This document shows, one piece after another, positions 12,014 to 23,854 of a DNA stretch of 64,000 nt. The position numbers and the translations under genes were made by a program. Origin of the DNA: Mytilisepta virgata. Lineage: Eukaryota; Mollusca; Bivalvia; Mytilida; Mytilidae. The notes below the pieces were generated by a model. That model saw only the letters and a list, made by a program, of their open reading frames with translations, did no database searches and was not told where the DNA came from. Position 1 is the stretch's first letter; each line of letters starts with the position of its first letter. The stretch spans positions 9,830,501-9,894,500 of the forward strand of contig CM051520.1 in assembly GCA_028015205.1 (NCBI GenBank), written 5' to 3'.

Positions 12014-12665
12014 ATAAAGTCGGGCGATTCACTCACAAACTAAATTTAGTCCGAAGGACTTTATGCAAAGTTTGTAAGTGACTCGGGTAAGTGATAAGCC
12101 CGGCTGAGTTTACACATTGATAAATTCCGTAAAATTAGGGGATAACTGTATTGTATTTTATCAGTTGCCGACGTAAACCGCTGGTTTTACCGTCGCAAAT
12201 TGAGTTTACCTGGCTCCGCTAGGCGTCGCCAGGTAAACGGATATTTGCGATGGTAAAACCACCGGTTTATGTCGGCAACTGATAAAATACAATACAGTTA
12301 TCAACCATTCTAATGCAACCTCCGTTAAACGTTAAAAAATAGAATAAAAAGTAAACAGGAAACGTCAAATGCGTTTGCGCAACGTCGTCGTCAATGGTTC
12401 CGACGGTAAACCGTGGATTTTACGCTTGACGTTATCCAATCAAAAAGGACGTTATATGTTATGTTGCATTAGAAATAACTCTTTTTACTTATTATTCCAA
12501 AGTAATGCAGAAATATGACATTTGCCATTTGAAATTTACATTTTCTTCGTGCACTATATTGTATTCGTGCGTATTCATACGCACGACATCATGAAAGGAA
12601 TTTATCAAGTTATAAACTTTTTACCGGAAGTTGCTGTTAGCCATCGAAATTACTGCATTTGATGT
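12014..12665. repeat. Dispersed repeat family 2, copy with hairpin core
   Basis: The left part (AAGTCGGGCGATTCACTCAC to GATAAATTCCGTAAAA) and right part (TTATTCCAAAGTAATGCAG through TTACCGGAAGTTGCTGTTAG) are shared with 57376-58275. Between them this copy has a 340-bp block with a long hairpin that the other copy lacks. No coding region was seen. Confidence 0.8.
12141..12302. repeat. Long near-perfect hairpin (about 74-bp arms)
   Basis: Bases 12141-12214 pair with 12228-12302 around a loop of about 13 bases. The outer parts are GATAACTGTATTGTATTTTA and its complement; the inner parts are GTTTACCTGGC and GCCAGGTAAAC. Only a few substitutions break the pairing. Confidence 0.95.
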
Positions 12666-12689
12666 TTTGAAAACATTGGAATTATTTTA

Positions 12690-13140
12690 GTGTAAATAAG
12701 AATAAGAATAAGAATGTTTATGAAACCAATCATGGACCCTTGCGGGTATCAAAACAATACATGAATTATTAATGATTAGTAAAGTCAAGAAATACCAAAG
12801 GGATATTCGAAGGAGAGAAAAATCGTTACAACTGACAAACTCCGGAGAACAACGAAGACAAGACCAAAACAATACATGCACTACAATTAAAAACTAAAAA
12901 CGTATGAACAACATGGACCCCACCAAAAAACCGGGGGTAGACTCAGGTGCTCCGGAAGAGTAAGCAGTCTCTGCTTCCTGCAGGACACCCGCCATGCTGC
13001 TCATGTCAAATCCGGTATGAGGAAGGGATAATATCAATTGAACAGGTCCATTTTCATTTGGGAAACGGTTTTTTCATACCTTTCAACCAAGTCATGATGA
13101 CGCCTATTAGAGTGCAGCACATAGATTTAAACAAATAAAC
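12690..13140. repeat. Degenerate mussel-type dispersed repeat
   Basis: Includes ACATGGACCCCACCAAAAA, a block GACTCAGGTGCTCCGGAAG, and AACGGTTTTTTCATACC. I recognise this order of blocks from a repeat very common in mussel genomes and transcripts; that recognition is memory, not a search. No intact gene is present. Confidence 0.55.
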
Positions 13141-13154
13141 AATATCCACAGGGG

Positions 13155-13452
13155 CCCGACTTCTGGATATTTATTTCTTTTTTATTTTATTTTTTTTTGT
13201 TGTCTTATTGCATGAATACTTTTTAATAAATATTCACTATAACAATGCAAATTATGCGTTTAGTATCAATGTGCTATACACTATCCACTTCCTTATACTA
13301 AAAAATCCTATAAGGACGTGGATAGTGTATAGCATTTTGATAATAAACGCAGAATATTCGTTGTTACAGTGAATATTTATTAAAAGTACTCATGAAATAA
13401 GATAACAAAAAAAAAAATAAAATAAAAAAGAAATAAATTTCCAGAAGTCGGG
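13155..13452. mobile_element. Foldback MITE-like palindrome
   Basis: An almost complete inverted repeat. CCCGACTTCTGGATATTTAT at the left end pairs with AAATTTCCAGAAGTCGGG at the right end, and the arms of about 140 bp stay paired to a centre near 13300, including GCTATACACTATCCAC and GTGGATAGTGTATAGC. There is no coding content. I could not identify a target-site duplication. Confidence 0.85.
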
Positions 13453-13729
13453 AGATAATACCTGTCTTTCATTGAAAATAACAATTGAGTTGTCTCTCTT
13501 TATATGTATATTAGGAGACAGGTTAAGCAATAATAAAGTTATTCAAGTACCATCATTAAACCTGACTGTCCTCCCACTGAACCACTGGTCATAGAACAAG
13601 AATATCAGCAGATTAACTCTTATATTTAAGTTCAACATTAGATATTAGAAATATAATAGATAGATCAAAGAGCGGAAACAGAAGCTAAATATTTAATAAT
13701 TTTGGCTAAGATAATAATAAACTATAATA
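13453..13729. other. Spacer between foldback element and LINE relic
   Basis: AT-rich sequence without recognisable features. Confidence 0.3.
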
Positions 13730-14110
13730 TTATAATATTCTCAGATTTTGGTCTCTAGAGAATGAGCCTGGATTATCTTGTGTAATATTAGATCTGAGCT
13801 TAAAGCATTCCAAGATGAAAATACCAACTTTTTCAAGAATCAACATATCTTCAGTGGTCATTAACCAATAAAATTTAGACTTATCATCCAAATGAATAAA
13901 GTTTTTGCAATGACCAGCAACATATGAATATAGCTTAGTACGTAAATTTCTATAAAAAGGGCATTTTACTATAAAATGTGGTTCATTTTCAATATCATTA
14001 GTATTACAGATATTACAAGTCCTTAGTGTCCTATCTAAAGGTTTACTTTTATGTCTTTCTGTTTCCACTCTCAATTGATGTGAACTTATGCGAAGTTTGC
14101 AAAATATTTG
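13730..14110 (-). pseudogene. LINE C-terminal fragment (Cys-His motif after RT domain)
   Basis: Reading on the minus strand gives KLRISSHQLRVETERHKSKP, then a Cys-rich block CNICNTNDIENEPHFIVKC and FYRNLRTKLYSY. The order ISSHxLxIExGR then CxxC...ENExHFxxxCxxY is a well-known C-terminal signature of non-LTR retrotransposon ORF2 proteins in invertebrates. Only this end is present; no RT domain is attached. Its strand is opposite to the neighbouring LINE at 14251, and the C-terminus differs in type, so it is probably a different family rather than the inverted 5' end of that element. Confidence 0.75.
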
Positions 14111-14250
14111 TCTAACTTTTAAAATTATTTATTTCTAGATATTTCTCTTTTTGGAAAATTTCCTTAAAAGTATATGTAAATACTGGTAGATCTGGATTCT
14201 GGTAAAAAAAAATAAGACCGCACAAGTAACCGCAAAAAAAGGATAGTGAA

Positions 14251-16562
14251 GATCCAAATACACTTTGGTTAATATTTAAAAACTCATTACAAAACACTAT
14301 CTCTGAGAACGTACCACAGAAAATGATGAGAAACAGCAAAAATCTACCTTGGATAACAGACAGTCTTAGAAGACAAATGAAAAAGTACCAAAAAAAATAT
14401 CAAAAGTACAAATTGAAAGGCAAAGGGAAACAAGACCAACTCAAAAAATTAAAACATGAAATACAAAACAACAAAGAACATCTTATTGGAATTATATTGA
14501 AAATATGATATGTGGTATACCAGTTGATGACAACCCTACTACTATATCAAAGAGCTTCCCCAAAAATCTGTTCAGTTATATAAAAACACAAAAGTCAGAA
14601 AGCTCTAACATACCACCACTTCGAAAAGAGGGCTCACTTACATCTGATTCAAAAGCAAAAGCTAATATTTTAAATGAACAGTTCAAAAAAGTATTCACAT
14701 CTGTAACAGATGATCCAATACCAGATAAGGGCGTCAGTAAACATCCACAGATGCCTGATATTAAAATACAAAAACAGGGCATAGATAAACTTCTAAATAA
14801 CATCAATATCAACAAAGCAGCCGGGCCTGATCTCATCCAGGGAAAAATTTTAAAAGAATGTAAGACATCTATCACTCCTATCTTGTCAATCATATTTCAA
14901 ACATCACTAAAACTCTGGAAAGATCCCAGATGACTGGCGTCACGCAAGTTTATGTCCAGCATTCAAAAAAGGCGACAAACACGATCCTATAAACTATCGC
15001 CCTATATCTTGACTTGCATCTGCTGCAAACTATTAGAACATGTTGTAGCTAGTAATATAATGAAACATCTGGAAAAAAATAATCATCTCGATACTGTGAA
15101 ACTCAGCTAATATCATTTATTCAAGATCTTGCAAATTCAAATAATAAAAACATTCAAACAGACATCATAATAATGGATTTTGCAAAAGCATTTGATAAAG
15201 TTTCACATCGCCATCTCATGTATAAAATCGGTTTCTACGGTATAAATTGCAATGCATTACATTGGATTCAAGATTTTTTAACAAACAGAACACAAACAGT
15301 AGTCCTTGAAGGTAAAACATCAAATAAAATTCCTGTAACATCTGGGGTACCCCAAGGCACAGTGCTTGGTCCAATTTTATTCTTAATGTTTATAAATGAT
15401 TTGGCAGAATACATTGAACATAGCACATTAAGATTGTTCGCAGATGACAGTATTATTTATAGGGAAATTAAAAACCAGAAGACACATATAAATTGCAGTC
15501 TGACTTGGAAGCGGCCGGCAGATGGGAGCAGGACTGGCTCATGCATTTTCACCCTGATAAGTGCAAGATTCTCAGTGTTACTCAAAAACGCAAACCTTTA
15601 GACTTTACTTATAAATTACACAATCACTCTCTAGAAAAAGTTGACTCTACAAAATATTTAGGCCTAACTCTTCAATCAAATTTAAAATGGGATAAACATA
15701 TCGATAACATGACATCAAAAGCAAATCAGTCTCTTGGATTTATTTGTAGACTAACCTAAAAATAGCCTCACCTAAAGTTAAAGCTTATGCATTTAAAGCT
15801 CTTGTCCGACCAAAACTAGAGTACTGCTCAACTATTTGGGATCCACATCAAAAACAGCAAATTTCACAAATTGAAAAAGTTCAGAGAAGAGCAGCGCGCT
15901 TCTCATGCAACCGCTTCCATACCACCAGCTCAGTTACTGAAATGATGACAGACTTAAATTGGTACCCACTTGAACTTAGGCGTTTACGATACAGACTTGT
16001 CTTCTTTTACAAAATTATACACGAAATTGTTGCAGTCCCTACATATAACCCACAGGCACTTGTTTCTATCAATGGGAAGATCGACTATCCATGTATTATG
16101 GATAGTCGATCTTCCCATTGATAGTCGGCCTTCCCATTGATAGAAACAAGTGCCTGTGATATAACCTTTTGATCCCACAAGACAATAGAACTAGACATAG
16201 CAATCCACATTCATTTAGGCAAATACAAACATCTAAAGACTGTTATAAATGTTCATTTTTCCCACGAACAGTTATAAATTGGAATCATCTGCCACAACAA
16301 ATAGTATCATGCAGTACAGTACAGGGATTCAATAGTATGATCTCAGAATCTGCTCTCATCCCCATTTTCTATCCCTAACTATTTTGTTATCAAATGTATT
16401 ATCTAAATGAAATTTTTTAAATGTACATACATTATGTTGATTTTTTTATTTTGTTCCTTTTATTTTTCTTGCTAAAATGTAAATTATAAAAATTTTATAG
16501 TCGACGCCCAGCGAATAATCTTCAATAATTGAAGGATCGCTAGAAACTTAAAGAAGAAGAAC
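14251..16562 (+). pseudogene. Decayed non-LTR retrotransposon ORF2 (CR1/L2/jockey-like reverse transcriptase)
   Basis: Starting mid-protein (DPNTLWLIFKNSLQ, RNSKNLPWIT) it runs through the RT: AAGPDLIQGKILKE, WRHASLCPAFKKGDK, NYRPIS, MDFAKAFDKVSH, SGVPQGTVLGPILF and the catalytic FADDS, then KYLGLTL and ARFSCNRFHTTSS. At least five frame changes are needed (near 14506, 14925, 15010, 15490, 15755). A block is missing near 15098, where family members usually carry a QHGFR-like segment before CETQL. A palindrome at 16051-16158 interrupts the C-terminal part. The 3' end has a short untranslated region and a GAA-rich tail near 16550-16562. It is 5'-truncated and not functional. Confidence 0.9.
16051..16158. 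repeat. Palindromic duplication inside the LINE
   Basis: CACAGGCACTTGTTTCTATC, AATGGGAAG and ATCGACTATCC are followed by their inverted copies twice: a short one at about 16099-16123 and the outer one ending AGAAACAAGTGCCTGTG at 16158. This indicates a local inverted duplication after LINE insertion. Confidence 0.85.
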
Positions 16563-16950
16563 AGGTGTGTTTTTTCTGGTTTCCTTCCCCTTTCGTTTGA
16601 GTCTCCTGGGCGTGTGGCGCGATAGATCTGTTATAGTTATGTAAGAAGAGTGGTGACATTTTAGCACTGTAAGATACAAAATGACACTTTCGAGAAGCCA
16701 AACCATTTAAAAAAATCTGTGAATCCTTAAAACGGTGTAATGTATGAGTAAATCTTTATACAGCTGCAATAATGTAGCTCCTGTGGCTCACAGTAGGATC
16801 TTCAGTTAACGCTAGGTGCAGCACTGGGTGGAAACATCGAATGTAAACATTAAATCTGGTACCCAAATCGTCTATAGATAGGTGATATAAAATAGTTTTT
16901 AACCCATATTTTAATTAACTTCCGGAAATACAGCTCCGCTTTGCGTTAGT
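16563..16950. other. Spacer, nothing recognised
   Basis: No ORF of note and no repeat partner found in the window. Confidence 0.3.
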
Positions 16951-17336
16951 TGAACAATTGACACAGTATGTCATCTGTGACCCATCTTCCAGTATCTGCA
17001 ATGCTGGAAAATTCTGGTAACAATTCTGGAATGAATATTTCTACCAGCATTGCACAATGCTGGTTGAACCATAATCTAGTTCTTATTCTTCACTTTATCC
17101 ATCTGTGACTGATCCGGCCCCATTCTGTTATGGTATTATAGATCGGGGCCAGATCAGTCACAGATGACATACTGTGTCAATTGTAACGAGCCCAGTTGTT
17201 ATGGTATGATAGATCAGGGCTGGATCAGTCACAAATGACATACTGTGTCAGTTGTAACGAGCCCTGTTGTTATGGTATTATAGATCTGGGCCGGATCAAA
17301 TGACAGATGGCATACTGTGTCAATTGTAACGAGCCC
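16950..17336. repeat. 71-bp tandem repeats with an inverted leading copy
   Basis: GTTATGGTAT recurs at 17127, 17198 and 17269, a 71-bp period. Each unit contains GATGACATACTGTGTCA and TTGTAACGAGCCC. The reverse complement AATTGACACAGTATGTCATC appears earlier at about 16953-16976, and CATCTGTGACTGATCCGGCC at about 17099-17118 is inverted relative to the following unit, so the array is bounded on its left by inverted copies. Confidence 0.85.
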
Positions 17337-18068
17337 CTGTGTCAAAAGCGAAGTTGAAATCGCCCTGAAAATTGTCAGGTTGCCTGAACTCTTGTCAAAA
17401 GTGAAGTTTGAGTTGACTATAAATTCAATTACTTGCCTGAGCCTTTTGAATGGTCGAAATCACGAATATGATAGCCATTATTTTAATGAAATTCCGACTT
17501 ATGTAATGAAAATAAAGTCCATACTGCCATTTTTTTTCAATTGAGACATTGAGAAAACCCATGAGAAAGATACTGTGAAAATGAAGTAATTATTAGATTT
17601 TATGAACTTCTTTTAAATATGTTGACTCTGTCATACACATTTTGTAGACTGGTATAGAAGGCATGCAAGTTTAATTTCGCTTAACCCAGTTGAACTGTAA
17701 ATCAGAGAATGAATCTGAATTTCTTTAAAAAAAAACATTAAAAGCATTAGAATAAGACTAGCTCTTTAAAAAAAAATAATCACACCATAGTGTCGATTGG
17801 TGCTTTGGAACGTCGCATAATGACTTCAACCTGTCTCTCTCCACTTCTTAGCCTCAGAAGGAGAAGTCACTTCTCCCTATTAGTGTCTTCCAGGCCGAGC
17901 CCTATAAAGGCTTGATTCTCTTGAGCCTTTTGTTTCAGCATATAATATAACAGGAATGGAAATAATATTTATTATGGTTTATCAGAACATTATACAAAAC
18001 TTATCTTCAAACTAAAGTTATATCTGAGTTTTAAAATCCGCTTTATTGTACATTTTTGGTTTTTGCAG
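17337..18068. other. Upstream region or intron before the BTB exon
   Basis: No coding exon recognised. A T-rich tract and TTTTTGGTTTTTGCAG end at 18068, a strong splice acceptor directly before the ATG at 18069. At least one upstream 5'-untranslated exon is therefore expected somewhere to the left. Confidence 0.5.
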
Positions 18069-19079
18069 ATGATGGAGTGCAGCATAAAAGTACCGAATTA
18101 CCAACAGGAATTGACATCCTGTATGTACCAGTTACAGCAAAAAGCTGTTCTCTGTGATGCTGGACTGGAATGTAAAGATGGTGTGATCTATGTTCATAAA
18201 CTGGTCCTTATATCATGTGGAAGTCGTTACCTACAGCAGCAAGTGACAACAGGGAACAACACTAGTTCACGCATCTATGTCAGTCTAAGTGAATTTACAT
18301 TGAAAACTGTGTGCTGTCTGGTACAAACATTGTACACAGGCGAATTAAAAATATTTCACGAGAACATTGCAGAGTTTGAAAGTTTGTGTAATTTTATAGG
18401 ACTGGATAAGATAGTTTCCCCTGTTCAATCATTACTGAACAGAGAAAATAATGTGGTAGAGCAGGACTCTAGAGAGGCCTTGTGTGAGAAGAAGGAAGAA
18501 AGCACAACAATACAGATATATGAAGTCAGAATCGCTCCAGATATTGATGAAACAAACAGTATGGTTGATAGTACTTGTGATTCGAGAAATGTTCAGATGG
18601 ACACAAATTCACAAAGTAGTCAAGAACAGTCAGCACCTGATGCATCTACTAAAAATTTGCTGAAAAGAGAAAGAACATCAAAGGATCCAACAACCGTTAG
18701 TAAAAAGAAGATCAAAGTTGAAGAAAGCACAGAAGATGAAAGTTTGGAACATGTTGATACGTGTAGTAGTGGTTCGTCAGAAGGTGAAGATGATGGAATA
18801 GAAGAGAGTTCTTCCAATGTTGGGGAAATATTAGAAATAGCAAAACAGTTATCAACAAAGTCTACAGAAGGTTCTGACGAGTCATTAAAAAATAATACTG
18901 ATATCAAAAACTGCACTTGTAAACTGTGTAGGAAGGTATTTATCAAAGACATGAAGAAGATTGATGATGGCGTTTGTAAAAGTTGTGAGATTTTATACAG
19001 TGGACTGGAGCAAGACCAGACAGTGGAAGAAAATGTACAAAAGAAAACTGAGAAAGAAAGTACCAGTAAACCAAAACAG
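18069..19079 (+). CDS. BTB/POZ domain exon (common 5' coding exon of a BTB transcription factor)
   Basis: The ATG follows a splice acceptor immediately. The 1011-bp exon encodes 337 residues and ends in phase 0 at AAACAG before GTTTGT. Residues about 10-120 form a BTB/POZ domain: LCDAGLECKDGVIYVHKLVL, then ISCGSRYLQQ, a strand-helix block and the TLYTGEL motif. After it come an acidic Ser/Glu-rich linker, a basic nuclear-localisation-like KKKIKVEE segment, and a CxxC...CxxC zinc-binding motif (CKLCRK, then CKSCEIL). BTB domains dimerise and recruit co-repressors; here the DNA-binding part must come from a downstream exon. If the weak donor is ignored the frame stops at 19157, giving a BTB-only form. 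The next phase-0 terminal exons downstream on this strand start at 30446, 33186, 38355 and 47248. Confidence 0.85.
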
Positions 19080-19228
19080 GTTTGTAATTTGTTTGGTTCA
19101 TCTATTTCTTTTAAATTTTTTTTAACAGTTTGGTTGAGGAAGTTGACGTTACCATAGAGACCTGTTGACCTTAGGCAGGAAACCAGGCAATCTTTGCCTT
19201 TTAAGTTTAGGGTCAAATACAGAGTGAC

Positions 19229-21410
19229 ATATGGACCATAATTTGGTATTCGAACCTTTGGTTTCTTTGGTTTCCAAATTTTTAATCACTTGAATTTGAA
19301 TTTTTGATCTTTGGAATATGTATAAAACAACATTTTATAAGAGAATCAGATGGACAAAAGATTTTCTTTAAACCCTGTTTGCTCAACACCTTTTTCGTGA
19401 CAAGATACCATGAGATACCGAAATGAAAATTAGAAAATTGTGTAATTTTGTGTTTATACATGTAATAGCATTATCCAAGACCGATTTTGTCTTTTTCATA
19501 AGTTTTTATGCATGCATGATGCATTTGTAAATGCTGAATTTATACTTTCAATTTTCGACAGGAAACCAAAAGAAACCACAATGAAAGATGTCAAGATATT
19601 TCTCCTCAAAAGAACCAATATTATTTGCATTCTATCATGTTTTGTATACTCTAATAGATGGTCAAAATGAACTTATTGATGAGACATTTTTTTTATTATC
19701 AGATGAAGGATCAATAAAGCCAAACATTCTATTTTTATTTATAAGGGTGACAGGAAACAAAAAGAAACAGAGCTTTTAAAATATATCTTTTTTTTTGTAA
19801 AAATGGCATGTATTTATGGCAAATGCAAGATAAATTGCAAACTACATGATGCAGTTGATAGGGAGAATTTTCAGATTTTTTCCTGCTCAATTTCTGGACT
19901 GCAAATATTGATATTTAAAAAGACATCGTACATGTAACTGAAGAAACAATGTCTGTTGTTTCCTAATTAAAAATATAGAAAAAATTGGTATATACAAGCC
20001 CTTTTCTCCATTTTTTTGGCTCTTTGAGTAATATCTCTCTCACATATTTAAAACAACAAAGATTAACATATGGTTCATCACATAAACGATACTTGAAAAA
20101 AAGTTGTGACAGGAAACTGAAAGAAACTAAACAAGTATGATCTATAATTTACCTATTATGTGTGATTACTTGCAAGTTGTTGGACCATAGATAATTTTCT
20201 CAACTATTGAGCAACAAGAAAAAAAACTTTGTTTTCTTTGAACTTTTGTAATTTATAGCAAATTGAGGGACAAAAAGATGGTGTTACAAAAGAAACCATG
20301 AATGTTGCTTCTTCAAACTCGATTTCTCAGATTTCAAAATTTAATTATATTTCACCAAATTCAGATGGCCATTTTTGGTTCTTGTATTGTGCTTTTGCAC
20401 CTCCTGTTAGCAATGCATTTCTCCAATATTTAGAAGAAAAAAAATTTGGTTAGCATTATTTGGAAACCAAGTGTAATATAACAAACAAAGCATTTGAAAA
20501 TGCTGTAAAAAATGTTAGGGACCAAAATTTGAATTTCAATCACTTGTATTTTTGTAGTGTACAGACAAAAATAACTATCACTTAAATTGTTTAAGCTTAA
20601 ACAGGCCATGTACATGTAGTTCCTTAACATGACAAAAACTCCTTAAGAAAATGATCTTTTTCTTGGTTTAGGAAACAAAAATTACGTTATTACCTACAAA
20701 GCAACTTCAAATTCACAAAGTGCCATAACAAGGATGTTTAACTGTTGATGGGACTTCCATGTGGTGGGATTTTTTTATTATTCATATTTATATACTTCTT
20801 GAAATAACTTTTTCTTTTTGTGTGACATGTAACGCATAACGATTTAGTTGGACTCTAATGAAAAAAAAAATGGAAAAAGAAAAAGCTCAAATATGAATAT
20901 CTTTGTCTCATTTTTTAAAACATAGGCAATAGTTCAATAATCCTAATCACTGTTTTGGAAACTTTTTAACACAGTCAATTTTTAAACTTTAAAATACCGT
21001 GACAAATAGGAAACCAAATGTAACGCGTATTTTAGGGGATCTATGAAAGAAATACATACATTTTCCAAGATTTTCTTTTTTTCCATTCTACATTATAAAT
21101 GTTTCTTAAAACTTTAAAAGAGACCTCAAAGTTTTGTAAGAAATAGTTGTGATGAAATACCATGGCGTTATGCACTAAGGAAACCAAAAGTAACAGTAAG
21201 AAACCAAGGATAAAAACACAAATATGGGCAATAAAATATTTTTTTTTGAAAAAAAAATTAGAAAATATTAATCGCAGCTATAAAAGGAACACACAACCAA
21301 TTATTTTGCAACTTAATTATACATGTAGTACATATCAAAGAAATATGCAATTTTGATACTTTTTTATTGTTACAGGAAACGATTCGAATACCAAATTATG
21401 GTCCATATAT
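19229..21410. mobile_element. 2.2-kb inverted-repeat element with repeated GGAAACCAAAAGAAAC motif
   Basis: ATATGGACCATAATTTGGTA plus TTCGAA at 19229-19254 is the inverse of the sequence at 21384-21410. Between them the motif GGAAACCAAAAGAAAC or a close variant recurs about nine times (near 19561, 19751, 20110, 20291, 20461, 20672, 21009, 21179, 21375), with the opposite orientation at 19258-19283. No protein is encoded. It begins 150 bp into the intron after the BTB exon. Short terminal inverted repeats suggest a non-autonomous DNA transposon; the internal motifs could be transposase-binding sites. Confidence 0.65.
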
Positions 21411-21837
21411 GTAATACAACAAATTTTGAACCAAAAAAATTGATTTGTAAATGTTCCGATAAAAAGGTTCATCATATTTAATTTTCCACATTACATATAA
21501 CTACATGTACATGTACTCTACAATCTTATTGAATTTATTTGGTACAAAAGCTCGAACCTTATGACAAATTCCATAAAACCTTTTATTTTATATAACAGAA
21601 AAGATATGATTTAGAAAAGACTTGAAATGAAATGAACCTTGTACATTGTAATTAAAGAAATCAAGCATGTTGTTTTTGGAAGTTGTTCTATATATCTGTT
21701 TGGGACTACTTCTGATGAAACACTGTACACTAAGCCAAATGTTTAAGATTTTACTATTGCCATCATTATGTGTCTGTCTACGATTATAAAACACTCGCTG
21801 TAAACCACTCATGATCAGCTGTACATGTATTGGATAT
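21411..21837. other. Intronic spacer
   Basis: AT-rich, no recognisable feature. Confidence 0.3.
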
Positions 21838-22290
21838 AACCTGCGTACCTGGACTTATCGTATTTCCCCATGCCTATATCGACCTGCTGAGGCCTTCACA
21901 ATTTCCCGTATTTCGGCACTGTGACGTCGTAAAGAGTTGACCCGACCCTAAGATGAGCTGACCCGAATATATCAGCGACGTCATAATGTTTGACCCAACG
22001 TTGACCCGAATATATCAGGAAAACATCCGGTCATAGGCAGATGGCCATTGAAAAGTAAGAAATTCCATTAAGATTGCTAGTTAACAATACGATAAATTTA
22101 TCATCAAGTTTTCTTCAAACAAATATTGTAAAATATAAGCCGCTCGACACAATATGCAGCTTTTTAGCTCGTTCGCTACGCTCACTCGCCGAAAAAACTT
22201 CACATTGTGTCTCGCGGCTGATATTTTACGATATACGTTTGCAGAAAACCTGATAATATGTACATTCATGTACATGAACATACAATGTAT
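21838..22290. repeat. Dispersed repeat family 3 with palindrome (copy 1)
   Basis: Shares several blocks with 39590-39990: a section with ATCAGCGACGTCA, and an imperfect palindrome that begins ATTGTAAAATATAAGCC near 22126 and ends GGCTGATATTTTACGATAT near 22237. Inside are TCGACACAATAT and ATTGTGTCTCGCGG in inverted order. CRE-like TGACGTC sites are present. No coding content. Confidence 0.7.
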
Positions 22291-22682
22291 GTAAGTTCAA
22301 CGATATGTTACTTTAAAAATTGGATGTGATGACCAGAAAGTCAACCAGATAGCCAAATCATTAAAATAGTGAACAGAAGATTTTTTCAATGGGTGTTAAC
22401 TTTTTCTTATCAACCAAAGAGCCAGGTGACCTACATGTATTGCCATTACTGTTGAGGCCCTGGTATAATTCAGTGCAAGGTACATGTACATGTATATAAT
22501 ATGATATTATTACTTGATTGTTTAAGAAATAATTCATGGCATACTGTGGTTTGTTGGGAGATTTTACAATGGGTGTGGCTCATTTTTGTAAAAATATTAC
22601 GCTGAGTGTAGCAAGGGGTAAAATTTACAAAAATAAGGCGTACCCGTGGTAAAATCTCCAAATATCGGCGGCTTCAACAATT

Positions 22683-23222
22683 GTTAGTTTGATAGGAACT
22701 ACTCGTGATAGATCAGTGATATTTTCTATAAAGTTGCATTACTATCAGTACATCTCAATGTGATGACCATTTCAAGGCCCTGCCTCCTAGGTTTTGGTCC
22801 AGTGATCATGACTTTCAATTAATTAGCGATTTTCAGTGTGACGTTTTCTGCTTACATTTAAGTTAGTTTGATAGGAACTACTTGTGACAGATCAATGAAA
22901 TGTTCTGCAAAGTTCAATACCATCAGTACATCTCAGTTTGTCGACCATTTTGAGGCCCTGCCCCCTACATGTTGTAGGTCATTGTCCGGTGACTTTAATT
23001 AATGAGCAATTTCCAATGTTAAGTTTTCTGCTTACATTTTGTAAGTTAGTTTGATAGGAACTACTTGTGATAGATCAATGAAATGTTCTACAAAGTTTCA
23101 ATACCATCATCAGTACAAAATGTACATCTCAGTTTGTTGACCATTTCAAGGCCCTTCCCCCAAGGTCATGGTCCAGTGACTTTCAATTAATTAGCAATTT
23201 TCAATGTTAAGTTTTCTACTTA
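22683..23222. repeat. About 180-bp tandem repeat, three copies
   Basis: GTTAGTTTGATAGGAACTAC starts units at 22683, 22862 and 23045. Each continues with a GATAGATCA block, ATCAGTACATCTCA, GACCATTT, AAGGCCCTGCC and TTTCTGCTTAC. Copies differ by substitutions and small insertions. Confidence 0.9.
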
Positions 23223-23854
23223 AAACGTTTGAAACTTCTTTACAGAACTAAGACAAGTAATGTAGAAATATGAACTTACTGAGAAACCTCATATAATCTT
23301 CAGTTTTTCGGAGAAGTTAATTTCCGACATTAATTTACCATAACATCTTAATGGTTCTTCTGATGTGCAACCACCTGAAACAACCACTGTTCTCGGTTTT
23401 TTTAAGTGCTGCTGGGGCACTGTTCCTCCATTTTTTGTCTTCCAAGAAAGCACGATTGATGCTTTGACAAAAGGCACATCTTTCAATTCAGATTATACTG
23501 TATGTTTATTCAGATTCAATAATATTTCAGAAGTGGCTTAAGGTGGCACAGAACACCTAAGGGAGTTAACTCTTTAAAAATCAGCTGAATGTTTTAATCG
23601 CTTACTATTAGTAAAGTGAAATCAAGCTTCTCAATGGTCAAAATTAGTTTTTGTTAAACTGTTATATACATGTATCCATTGAAATTATTTCCATAAATTG
23701 TGTGGTTCAAATTTGTTGAAATTTTTATATTTTTGTTACCAGGTCAAAGTGAATATTTCATCAATATTTTATGAAAAATTCAACGATCCAAATCTATTTT
23801 AGTCAAAGTGTTGGTTACCACCTTAAGGTACCTTCTGTAAAAGTTGTAAGAATG
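23223..23854. other. Intronic spacer
   Basis: A minus-strand frame near 23289-23486 has no recognised domain; I do not call a gene. Confidence 0.3.

Noticed and set aside
18620..19216. 198-codon frame antisense to the BTB exon
   Set aside because: Complete overlap with a well-supported BTB exon and no recognisable domain.
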